A model generated the notes under the pieces. It saw only the letters and a program-made list of their open reading frames with translations, ran no database searches and had not been told where the DNA came from. The position numbers were made by a program, and so were the translations under genes. From Treponema berlinense (GTDB lineage: Bacteria; Spirochaetota; Spirochaetia; Treponematales; Treponemataceae), in NCBI RefSeq assembly GCF_900167025.1, contig NZ_FUXC01000001.1, positions 186,001 through 250,000 on the forward strand: 64,000 bases of DNA, given 5' to 3'. Below are positions 35,496 to 42,575 of this stretch, one piece after another (position 1 is the first letter of the stretch; every line of letters starts with the position of its first letter).

Positions 35496-37148
35496 CTAAT
35501 AATTTTCAAATTCGCCAATCAATTCGCCTATGATTGGAATCAGCTGTTTTTTGCGGCTAACTACGTCTTTTAAGAAAAAAATCTGCTCTTCAACCTTAGG
35601 AAAATGCAGAAAATCCATGAATTTTTTTTCGCCGGCTACAAGCATTAAAGAATTTAAATTAGAAATGTCTGTCACGAGAAGCGCGCTGAACAGTGCTTTC
35701 CGTTCTTTTTTCTGTTCCTCGAGCTGGGCGATAAATTCTTCTTTTCGCCTTAGAATTTCCTGGGTTCCGTCAACTTCAATCTGGCTTACGGTAAATGTTT
35801 CTCCGGCTTCTGTGTATTCTTTTAAATCCTGGGCGATAATTTGCAGTGCGGTCCTGTCTTTAATTCGGCTTCCGGCTTTTATGATTTCTTCGCCGAAAGA
35901 TTGAATTTCAAGACCTGTAATTTTGCCTAGAATTTTGGCAATTTCGACGTCTGTTTGAGTTGTCGTCGCCGATTTTAAAATCAAGGTGTCGCTCAAAATT
36001 CCGCTCAAAAGGAGGCTGGCGATTTTTACAGGAATTTCAATTTTGTTTTCGATAAAAAGTTTTGAAATAATTGTGGAAGTTGAGCCAAGAGGCATATTTA
36101 TAAATGTAATCGGACTTTTTGTCGGAGCAGGACCTATCCTGTGGTGGTCGATTATTTCCGTAATTGTGTAGTTTTCGATTCCATCGACCGCTTGCGAAAG
36201 TTCATTGTGGTCAACAAGCGCGATTTCAAGGTCAGGTTCATTGTGGAGATCTATTTCCGACATAATTCCGATTACCTTGCTTTCGTCGTCAACAACAGGA
36301 AGAAGACGCAGCGGACTTGAAAGAATTTCTTTTTTTACGTTTGTAAGCAGGTCTTTTGCGTGCAGCGCTTTTAGAGAAGTGTTTGCAACCTTAAAAACCG
36401 GAACCGAATACATAATGAGCATAGAAGTTGAAGAAGTATTGAGCGGACTTAAAATTATTGTTGTTCCGATTTTTTTTGCAAGCTCAATTACCTTTGGGCC
36501 TGGAGTTCTTGAACCTGTTATGATCAAAATGTCCACCTTGTTTTCAAGACAGAAAAGCTGAATGTCTTCGCGGTCGCCTGTTACAACGATAATCGGCTGC
36601 GAAAGGTGGGATTTTAGAGTGTTGGAAAAAGAAGAAAAACTAGTTGATGCCAGAATAATCTTAAATTCGCGCTGGCTGTCCGGATTGTGTTTGCTCAAAA
36701 AAGAGGCTTTTAATGTTTCTTTTAAAAGTTTTGCCGAAGTAAAAAGCGAAAGATGGTGCATTGGGTCAAAGTTGTCAAAAATGCTCTTAAAAATCAAATC
36801 GCTGGAAATAAGTCCCTTGTAAAGCCCGGATTTGTCAACGACAGGAAGAACATTTACTTTTTTGTCGCGCATTTTGCTGACTGCGTTCCAAATCGATTCA
36901 TTTTCGCCGGTTGTAATTGCGCCTTTGTGCATAAAATATTCAACCTTAGGCAAAAGGTCTGGAATAAAAAGAGGCGTGGAAATTCCGAATTTTTTGTAAA
37001 TATAGTCAGTCTGTGGATTTAAGTGTCCTGCGCGGCAGGCAGAATAATGCTCAAAACCCATTTTTTTCTTCAAAAACTCAAGAGCAGTGCTGCTGACAAT
37101 TGAATCGGTGTCAGGGTTTTTGTGCCCGAAAATAAGAATCTTCTTCAT
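35496..37148 (-). CDS. ppaC: Manganese-dependent inorganic pyrophosphatase with CBS and DRTGG domains
   Basis: 550 residues. DHH-type family II pyrophosphatase: ILIFGHKNPDTDSIVS at the N-terminus, EIALVDHNELSQAV and TEIIDHHRIGPAPT metal sites, and PLGSTSTIISKLF. Two CBS motifs (about 70-125 and 245-300) surround a DRTGG region, an arrangement in which adenine nucleotides control activity. Start at 37148 has GGGGTGA. The frame stays open upstream into a degenerate HU-like sequence, so a longer fusion product cannot be excluded. Confidence 0.92.
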   Translation of the reverse strand: MKKILIFGHKNPDTDSIVSSTALEFLKKKMGFEHYSACRAGHLNPQTDYIYKKFGISTPLFIPDLLPKVEYFMHKGAITTGENESIWNAVSKMRDKKVNVLPVVDKSGLYKGLISSDLIFKSIFDNFDPMHHLSLFTSAKLLKETLKASFLSKHNPDSQREFKIILASTSFSSFSNTLKSHLSQPIIVVTGDREDIQLFCLENKVDILIITGSRTPGPKVIELAKKIGTTIILSPLNTSSTSMLIMYSVPVFKVANTSLKALHAKDLLTNVKKEILSSPLRLLPVVDDESKVIGIMSEIDLHNEPDLEIALVDHNELSQAVDGIENYTITEIIDHHRIGPAPTKSPITFINMPLGSTSTIISKLFIENKIEIPVKIASLLLSGILSDTLILKSATTTQTDVEIAKILGKITGLEIQSFGEEIIKAGSRIKDRTALQIIAQDLKEYTEAGETFTVSQIEVDGTQEILRRKEEFIAQLEEQKKERKALFSALLVTDISNLNSLMLVAGEKKFMDFLHFPKVEEQIFFLKDVVSRKKQLIPIIGELIGEFENY

Positions 37149-37466
37149 AAAATCACCCCAAGTCTCACAAAGATTGTAGCCCAAAAACAAAAAAAAATGA
37201 ATTCCGAAAGGTGTACTGAAAGAAAATGGGAGCGAGCCGAACGGAAGCTCCACGTTGTAGCCTTTTGAAAGATACTTTACAACGATTTTTTCCATTACAG
37301 AAAGCATTCCAAGATAGTCTGCCTCTGTAAAAGAAGAGTTCCAGTCCGCCATTTCCGCGGCAAGTTTTTTCTGGCTCAAATTCTGAGAGCATGAGCTTCT
37401 AAAGCAGAAGCCGTCCTTTGATTCATCACTAATAAGTGAGTTTTTTATAGTTTTGATATTAAGCAT
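37149..37466 (-). pseudogene. Truncated HU-like DNA-binding domain, open into ppaC
   Basis: Starts ATG at 37466 behind AAGGAG and reads MLNIKTIKNSLISDESKDG, then FTEADYLGMLSVMEKIVVKYL and NVELPFGS, similar to the N-terminal HU-like domain found in small spirochaete and Bacteroidetes DNA-binding proteins. After PFGS the family pattern is lost and the frame runs without a stop into ppaC. Most likely a gene that lost its 3' end by deletion. Function as a fused N-terminal domain of the pyrophosphatase is a less likely alternative. Confidence 0.5.
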
Positions 37467-37746
37467 AGGTCTCCTTTTTTCCCGTGTCTTCAATGCCGGG
37501 AAAAAAATAAAAATTTTTTTGCGTATCAGCGCAGGCGCAAAGAATCGTACGCCTTCGATTTTTATTGACAAGGAGGCCAGATATGATAAAACCATAATTG
37601 CTTGGAATTTTATTGGGAATCAATATTGGCTCCCGGCTGAAAAGCCTTTTTCCGCAAGTGTTGGCGCACTTACCGAAACAGGCTTTTTTTATTTATAAAA
37701 TGCTTTCATGCCACCTCCTTTTTTCCTATGTACTCTCTTATGCTGT

Positions 37747-38298
37747 TCATAAAAAGTCTTTCCCTTCGAGCTGCACAGTTCTCATTCCTATATGGAACTT
37801 TTCTTCTAGTATGAACATAAGGCTCATTGCTATTGAAAAACATGTTGCCTCAACTTCGCCGTTTATGCTCTGCTGTGTGTGGCGAAGCCTTATATGCGCA
37901 AATTTGTGCAGAGTAATCTGCATTGTTTCCGTAGCGTTGTGGCTGTCGTTGTATGCAATCATCCGAAGCTGCTTTCCTGTTTCATCGTCTGGAAACAAAA
38001 GACAGACTCCTTCGTTCCATAGGCTTAAGGAATTTTCTTTGAACCGCTTGAGATTTTCCGGCGAAAAGGATGAGAATTTTTTGACTTTAATTCCCATGCC
38101 TTCAATCATTCTTTTGTAGTCAAAGCCTTCCTTATAGTATTCTTCCGCGCTCAGTACGGAAAACACTTCAAGAAGAATTTCGTTTATCCGACACGGTGGG
38201 AGAATATATTTTTTCCCACCTGCAATCTGCGGCACAGTGATGTTTTTAATAGCTTTTTCCATAAGCCGGCGATATTCACTTTGGCCTGTATGTTCCAA
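37747..38298 (-). CDS. ImmA/IrrE-like protein lacking the catalytic glutamate
   Basis: 183 residues from a TTG at 38298 or 171 from ATG at 38262; no ribosome-binding site for either, so the 5' end may be lost. Around residue 130 the sequence HKFAHIRLRH aligns with the HExxH helix of ImmA/IrrE (COG2856) peptidases, followed by EVEATCFSIAMSLMFI like the usual E-x-ANxFAxxLLMP. Lys replaces the catalytic Glu, so proteolysis is doubtful. Such proteins usually control mobile-element repressors, which fits the accessory surroundings. Confidence 0.55.
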   Translation of the reverse strand: MEHTGQSEYRRLMEKAIKNITVPQIAGGKKYILPPCRINEILLEVFSVLSAEEYYKEGFDYKRMIEGMGIKVKKFSSFSPENLKRFKENSLSLWNEGVCLLFPDDETGKQLRMIAYNDSHNATETMQITLHKFAHIRLRHTQQSINGEVEATCFSIAMSLMFILEEKFHIGMRTVQLEGKDFL

Positions 38299-38400
38299 AA
38301 GACTATGACGGAAAAGAAGCTCAAAAATATAACGCTAAGATGATTGTCGTGATGAATGCTGGAACACAAAATTGGAAGTTATGATATGTGTGCTTGATAC

Positions 38401-38445
38401 AAATACTCCTATATGGTAGTATAAAACTACGATATAGGAGTATTT
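38401..38445. promoter_or_regulatory. 45-bp near-perfect palindrome, operator of the MarR gene
   Basis: Arms of 20 bp with one mismatch around a 5-nt centre; the outer 14-base arms AAATACTCCTATAT (38401-38414) and ATATAGGAGTATTT (38432-38445) are exact. The right arm contains the AGGAG ribosome-binding site of the MarR gene, and TTGATA (38394-38399) with TAGTAT (38417-38422) gives an overlapping promoter. Repressor binding would block both transcription and, in RNA form, translation. Confidence 0.7.
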
Positions 38446-38449
38446 AATT

Positions 38450-38887
38450 ATGAAGACAAAAGGTGGATTTCTTGTTACAAAAATAAAACAGCTGGGTGAT
38501 CGTATATTTGAAAGGATACTGGCAGAAAAAAACATTGATGCATTTAACGGAGCTCAGGGAAGGATTCTGTATGTCTTATGGCAGGAAGATGGCGTTCCTA
38601 TTAAAATTATTTCCGAGAAAAGCGGACTTGCAATTACTTCACTTACGACCATGCTTGAGCGGATGGAAAAAAACGGACTGATAAGCCGCAAAACGGATGA
38701 AGCTGATAAGAGAAAAACTCTTCTGTTCCTCACAGATAAAGCCAAAGAACTTAAAGAAGCTTATGACTCCGTATCCAATGAGATGGGGAATATTTATTAT
38801 CGTGATTTTACGGATAAAGAGATTCTTCAGTTTGAAGGGTATCTTAACCGCATCAGGGTAAACCTTGAGGAATGGAGTGACAAATGA
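38450..38887 (+). CDS. MarR-family regulator of the radical SAM mobile pair
   Basis: 145 residues. Winged helix of the MarR type: GRILYVLWQEDGVPIKIISEKSGLAITSLTTMLERMEKNGLISR followed by DKRKTLLFLTDKAKEL. It precedes and overlaps by 4 nt (ATGA) the first of two radical SAM genes, the three-gene set known as the radical SAM mobile pair system. Likely represses its own operon at the adjacent palindrome. Inducer unknown. Confidence 0.85.
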   Translation: MKTKGGFLVTKIKQLGDRIFERILAEKNIDAFNGAQGRILYVLWQEDGVPIKIISEKSGLAITSLTTMLERMEKNGLISRKTDEADKRKTLLFLTDKAKELKEAYDSVSNEMGNIYYRDFTDKEILQFEGYLNRIRVNLEEWSDK

Positions 38888-39582
38888 GTATCTGTATTAA
38901 AAATCAGATTCAGAACATGAATCTTGTTATAGGGTGCACTGTTGGATGTCCGTACTGCTATGCCAGAAACAATACGAGGCGTTATCACATCATAGATGAT
39001 TTTGAAAAGCCACAGTTTTTTCAAGGCAAGCTTCGTATGATGGAAAAGAAAAAGCCGCAGAATTTTCTGCTGACCGGCATGAGCGATCTCTCGGGCTGGC
39101 ATGAGGAGTGGCGAGAGGAAGTCTTTAAAAAGATAGCAGAGAATCCTCAGCACCAGTTTCTTTTTCTTACCAAACGACCGGATCTTCTGTCTTTTGAAAC
39201 AAATCTTGATAATGCATGGTTTGGCGTTACAGTTACGAGAAAGTCTGAGTTATGGCGTATTGATGCACTACGGAGCAATGTGAAGGCAAAAAAATATCAT
39301 GTTACCTTTGAGCCTTTGTTCGATGATCCGGGTAAGGTTGATCTTACAGGCATTGACTGGATTGTGGTGGGAACTATGACAGGTGCAAAGAGCAGGACTG
39401 TTAAAACAAATCCCGGGTGGGTTTATTCATTGACAGAACAGGCTCATGAACTGAACATTCCTGTATTCTGGAAAGAAGATCTTGTTCCAATTATGGGAGA
39501 AGAAATGATACAGGAAATGCCGGATGCTTTTAACAAAGTGCTGGAGGAACAGAGAATATGGAACAACCAGAAATCAAAGTAA
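38884..39582 (+). CDS. Radical SAM mobile pair protein A
   Basis: 232 residues. NLVIGCTVGCPYCYARN carries the CxxxCxxC-type iron-sulfur motif of radical SAM enzymes (here CTVGCPYC), and later segments (HQFLFLTKRPDLL, WFGVTVTRK, ARFVTFEPLF-like YHVTFEPLFDDPG, DWIVVGTMTGAKSR) resemble the phage-type DUF5131 group. Substrate unknown. Overlaps the MarR gene and the second radical SAM gene (start 25 nt before its end). Confidence 0.85.
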   Translation: MSICIKNQIQNMNLVIGCTVGCPYCYARNNTRRYHIIDDFEKPQFFQGKLRMMEKKKPQNFLLTGMSDLSGWHEEWREEVFKKIAENPQHQFLFLTKRPDLLSFETNLDNAWFGVTVTRKSELWRIDALRSNVKAKKYHVTFEPLFDDPGKVDLTGIDWIVVGTMTGAKSRTVKTNPGWVYSLTEQAHELNIPVFWKEDLVPIMGEEMIQEMPDAFNKVLEEQRIWNNQKSK

Positions 39583-40481
39583 ATCATATAGAAACAAAAA
39601 GTGTAATGACAAAATCGAATACTCCTATTGGAGGATATTCGGTGAATCCCTATGTGGGGTGTCCCCATGCCTGTAAATACTGCTACGCATCTTTTATGAA
39701 ACGCTTTACAGGGCATACGGAGGAATGGGGAACTTTCATGGATGTGAAAGACTGGCCTGAAATAAAGAATCCAAAGAAGTATGCCGGCCAGAAGGTGATC
39801 ATTGGAACAGTTACGGATGGTTATAATCCGCTTGAGAAAACATATAAAAATACAAGAAGACTTCTGGAAGAACTAAAGGACAGTGGTGCGGACATACTTA
39901 TCTGCACAAAGTCAGACCTTGTACTAAGAGATCTGGATCTGCTAAAAGAGATCAATGAAAATAGCAGACTTACAGTATCATGGTCAATCAATACTCTTGA
40001 TGAAGAGTTTAAAGATGATATGGATGCGGCAGTAAGCATAGAAAGAAGGCTTGCTGCAATGAAAGAGGTATATGCGGCAGGCATTCGTACAATTTGCTTC
40101 ATTTCACCCGTGTTCCCGGGGATTACGGATATAGAAGCAATCATAGACAGGACAAAAGATCAGTGTGACCTTGTATGGCTTGAGAATCTGAATCTTCGCG
40201 GAGGTTTTAAGGCAGATATCATGAAATACATTTCCGATAAACATCCGGATCTGGTGCCACTGTATGACGAAATTTATAACAAAAAGAACCGCAGCTATTT
40301 TGAAGCGCTGGAAAAGAAAGCAGAAGAGCTGGCTAAAAAGTATGATTGCAGGTTTGTTGATAATGAAACTCCGTATGAGAGAGTAGAGAAAGGACATCCA
40401 ACAATTGTAGATTACTTTTACCACGAAGAAGTAAGAGGAACTGCCAATAGTGGAAAGAGAAATGTAATACATAATCCTTGA
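39558..40481 (+). CDS. Radical SAM mobile pair protein B
   Basis: 307 residues. NPYVGCPHACKYCYASFMKRF carries the CxxxCxxC cluster motif, GTVTDGYNPLEKTYKNTRRLLE resembles the spore-photolyase-like (SplB) group, and ICTKSDLVLRDLDLL lies at the usual barrel position. Partner of protein A; the biochemical role of the pair is not known. Followed by a strong terminator, which closes the three-gene unit. Confidence 0.85.
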   Translation: MEQPEIKVNHIETKSVMTKSNTPIGGYSVNPYVGCPHACKYCYASFMKRFTGHTEEWGTFMDVKDWPEIKNPKKYAGQKVIIGTVTDGYNPLEKTYKNTRRLLEELKDSGADILICTKSDLVLRDLDLLKEINENSRLTVSWSINTLDEEFKDDMDAAVSIERRLAAMKEVYAAGIRTICFISPVFPGITDIEAIIDRTKDQCDLVWLENLNLRGGFKADIMKYISDKHPDLVPLYDEIYNKKNRSYFEALEKKAEELAKKYDCRFVDNETPYERVEKGHPTIVDYFYHEEVRGTANSGKRNVIHNP

Positions 40482-40514
40482 TGGAAGAATAAACCGGAAG
40501 ATAATCGCACAAAG

Positions 40515-40550
40515 GAGCTTCAGCCCAAGTAGGGCTGAAGCTCATATTTT
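40515..40550 (+). terminator. Terminator of the radical SAM operon
   Basis: 12-bp perfect stem GAGCTTCAGCCC / GGGCTGAAGCTC (40515-40543), loop AAGTA, then ATATTTTT. Confidence 0.85.
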
Positions 40551-40933
40551 TATTCTGGAAGTCTTCCTTCATACATAATCTGAAGCTCACCATAGACTCT
40601 TCCCCAGTTTCTGATGGGCATCGTCCATTTCTTTATTATTTCAAAGGTTGATAGATAAAGAGCTTTCATCAGTGCCTGAGAACTTGGGAATACGCTTCTT
40701 TGCTTATTCAATCTGCGGAAGCATGAATTCAAACTTTCAATCGAATTAGTCGTGTAAAAGGCCGTTCTGACATCCATAGAAAACTTGAAAATAGGAGTAA
40801 TGACGTCCCAGTTATCATTCCAACGGTTCATAGCGTGAGGATAAAGAGGCTCCCGCTTCTTGGTCACTTCGTCCAAGCGCTTAAGAGCGGCTTCTTTTCC
40901 CTGCAAACGAAGGCTACTGGTCTGGCGATACAC
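40550..40933 (-). pseudogene. IS256-family transposase, C-terminal remnant
   Basis: About 120 residues recognisable as the end of an IS256/Mutator-type transposase: LKRLDEVTKKREPLYPHAMNRWNDNWD, FYTTNSIESLNSCFRRLNKQR (conserved TTNxIES with the catalytic Glu) and a C-terminal YGELQIMYEGRLPE. About two thirds of the protein, including the DD residues, is missing. The upstream junction is near 40895, where plus-strand sequence that could be the end of another gene begins. Confidence 0.85.
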
Positions 40934-41027
40934 TTGAAGACTTGCAGCTTACCTGGTACAGCCACATAAATCCGCAGAAGAAGGAAAAGATTTAAGAAAT
41001 CTAATTCTGTATAAGAAATATAATTTG

Positions 41028-41090
41028 TCATAACAAAGGTTCGTAGCCGACACGCGGTCAAGCCGCGTGCGGTTTAACCCATTGTTAGGT
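41028..41090 (+). other. Integron attC recombination site 1
   Basis: Left core-like TCATAAC (41028-41034, degenerate) and right core GTTAGGT (41084-41090, fits GTTRRRY). Between them an internal hairpin CACGCGG-TCAAG-CCGCGTG with conserved flanks AGCCGA and TGCGGTTTAA. Length 63 bp, normal for attC. Its layout and loop match site 2, while the stem bases differ in a compensating way. Confidence 0.75.
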
Positions 41091-41155
41091 TGATGGCGCA
41101 CTGCGCCACTTGTCGTCGATAAGGTAAATCATCCAACAAATTTTTTCTCTAAAAA

Positions 41156-41232
41156 TTTGGGTAGTGTACACTACCCAAAGGACTTGAAAGAGTCCTTTGG
41201 GCGAAGTCTTGTTACACTCGACTTCGCCCAAA
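41156..41232 (+). promoter_or_regulatory. Chain of three overlapping inverted repeats before the cassette lipoprotein
   Basis: IR1 41156-41179 is a perfect 24-bp palindrome without loop (arm TTTGGGTAGTGT). IR2 41174-41201: CCCAAAGGACT / AGTCCTTTGGG, 6-nt loop. IR3 41196-41232: TTTGGGCGAAGTC / GACTTCGCCCAAA, 11-nt loop. The right arm of each is the left arm of the next, so neighbouring hairpins exclude each other in RNA. Ends 21 nt before the GGAGG of the lipoprotein gene. Confidence 0.65.
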
Positions 41233-41262
41233 AAATCAAAAATAAAATCGTTGGAGGATTTT

Positions 41263-41739
41263 ATGAAAAAAAATCTTAAAATCGTGGCAATTCTTGCCGC
41301 ATTGGTTCTGTCATGTGCATTTACTGGATGCAAAAATTCAACAAATGAAGATGACGGGAATTCCATATCAAAACTTGATGCACCAACAAATTTGGTTATC
41401 AATTCTATCACAGATAATACAACTACCTGTGCTGTCAACATTACATTCAACTATAGCGGCAAAACAGGTATTGATGGAGCAACTAAAGCAGTACTTGGAT
41501 ATTCGACAACAAATGATTCTTCACAGGCAATTTATGATGACAACATTAATTATGCCACTATTGAATCCGGAGCAAATACACGAACCGTAAACTTTTCTTC
41601 CAGTGAGTTATACAGTGGGCCATATTTAGTACCTGTCAATGGAAAAAAGTATTATTTCTGGCTTAAAGTGACAAGTGCCGCAAACAATGTCAGAGAAAGT
41701 GCATGGAGCAATGTAGCTGAGTTTACATACACTAAATAA
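41263..41739 (+). CDS. Cassette-borne lipoprotein with a fibronectin-III-like domain
   Basis: 158 residues. Lipoprotein signal ending AFTGCKNS; the mature part (LDAPTNLVINSITDNTTT...YYFWLKVTSAANN...SAWSNVAEFTYTK) reads like a single FnIII-type beta sandwich. GGAGG 6 nt before ATG 41263. Lies inside the attC-bounded segment in the orientation expected for a cassette gene. Surface or periplasmic binding role is a guess. Confidence 0.75.
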   Translation: MKKNLKIVAILAALVLSCAFTGCKNSTNEDDGNSISKLDAPTNLVINSITDNTTTCAVNITFNYSGKTGIDGATKAVLGYSTTNDSSQAIYDDNINYATIESGANTRTVNFSSSELYSGPYLVPVNGKKYYFWLKVTSAANNVRESAWSNVAEFTYTK

Positions 41740-41786
41740 GAAATCTTGTTGTTTCATTTAGGCAGGCGGAAAGCCTTTTTTGTTTA

Positions 41787-41815
41787 TTGACAAGAAAGGC
41801 TTTCCGGGTTATAAA
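41787..41815 (+). promoter_or_regulatory. Strong sigma-70 promoter of the type III antitoxin RNA
   Basis: TTGACA (41787-41792), 17-nt spacer, TATAAA (41810-41815); predicted start about 41822, just before the repeat array. Confidence 0.75.
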
Positions 41816-41821
41816 TTTTAT

Positions 41822-41956
41822 TAGTGAGGCTCGCTCTCCTCTAAAGTGCAAGTTATAAGAGGTTTCCCTTGACCTGAATAAGGAAGTTATACGAGGCATA
41901 TCGCGGCCTTTATACGCGAAACTTAACAAGGCAGGCCTAGAGCTTGCCTTTTTTTT
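41822..41956 (+). ncRNA. ToxI-like antitoxin RNA with about 34-nt repeats
   Basis: Repeat units start with GAGG at 41826, 41859 and 41893 (33- and 34-nt steps), and a related AAGG at 41928 leads into the terminator. Two units share AAGTTATANGAGG (41850 and 41884). Each unit can pair GAGG/CCTC, AGGT/ACCT or AGGC/GCCT, i.e. the stem is kept while the bases change. Promoter, short tandem repeats, terminator, then toxin gene is the layout of type III toxin-antitoxin loci, where the toxin cuts the repeat RNA and is held by it. Confidence 0.7.
41928..41956 (+). terminator. Terminator between antitoxin RNA and toxin gene
   Basis: AAGGCAGGC / GCTTGCCTT, 9 bp with one G-U pair, loop CTAGA, eight T. 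In type III loci such a terminator lowers toxin expression relative to antitoxin. Confidence 0.8.
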
Positions 41957-41967
41957 ATGGAGAAAAT

Positions 41968-42469
41968 ATGGAAAACTTGAAAATTTATGAAATAGAAAAC
42001 TCATACATTGATCATCTTGTTCCTTTTGCTCCACATTATGTTTCGTAACAAAAAAGAAAATCAAGAAAATGAGCGAAAATATATCGGAATTATTTTGACA
42101 GTAAATGGATTAGATTATTTTGCACCTCTTTCTTCTTTCAAAGAGAAACACAAAAAAATGAAAAATAATATGGATTTCCTTAAAGTTGGAAATTACGCTG
42201 TTATAAATCTAAACAATATGTTTCCTGTTCCAAAGTCTCAGTGCATTTATGTAGATATTTCAAAAGAATCAAATCCGTCTTATAAGGCTTTGCTTTCTGC
42301 AGGATATCGTATTATCACTTCACTTACAGAAAGAATTCTAAAAAATGCAAAATCACTTTATGAATATAAAATGAAAAATGGTAATTTGACTCCGCTTGCA
42401 AAAAGATGTAACGACTTTAAATTACTTGAAGAAAAGTGTAAGGAATATTCTGGTAAATGTAAAAATTAA
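41968..42469 (+). pseudogene. ToxN/AbiQ-family endoribonuclease toxin, frameshifted
   Basis: The ATG at 41968, with GGAGA upstream, gives MENLKIYEIENSYIDHL then stops at 42046. The +1 frame continues NKKENQENERKYIGIILTVN, then GLDYFAPLSSFKEKHKKMK, YAVINLNNMFPVP and ALLSAGYRII, which are clear ToxN/AbiQ features. Removal of one T near 42035 joins both parts into a normal-length protein of about 165 residues. Either a true inactivating frameshift, a sequencing error, or a TTG-started shortened protein (from 42008). Its stop codon lies one base into attC site 2. Confidence 0.8.
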
Positions 42470-42534
42470 CCTAACAAGAAGTTTAAAGCCGACAAACCGG
42501 TCAAGCCGGTTTGCGGTTTAAGCAATTGTTATGT
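42469..42534 (+). other. Integron attC recombination site 2
   Basis: Left core ACCTAAC (42469-42475, fits RYYYAAC), right core GTTATGT (42528-42534, one deviation from GTTRRRY). Internal hairpin CAAACCGG-TCAAG-CCGGTTTG with flanks AGCCGA and TGCGGTTTAA, as in site 1. 66 bp. Begins at the last base of the toxN stop, the usual cassette layout. Confidence 0.8.
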
Positions 42535-42560
42535 GGACGCCCGCACTGAGGCGCATTTTG

Positions 42561-42575
42561 TGATATACTACACTT
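42561..42575 (+). promoter_or_regulatory. Extended -10 promoter, predicted leaderless
   Basis: TGATATACT (42561-42569), an extended -10 with TATACT; predicted start 42576 is the A of the ATG of the next gene. No good -35. Confidence 0.5.

Noticed and set aside
41085-41450. 121-codon minus-strand frame across the palindrome chain
   Set aside because: Overlaps attC site 1 and the lipoprotein start on the other strand; no ribosome-binding site or family pattern.
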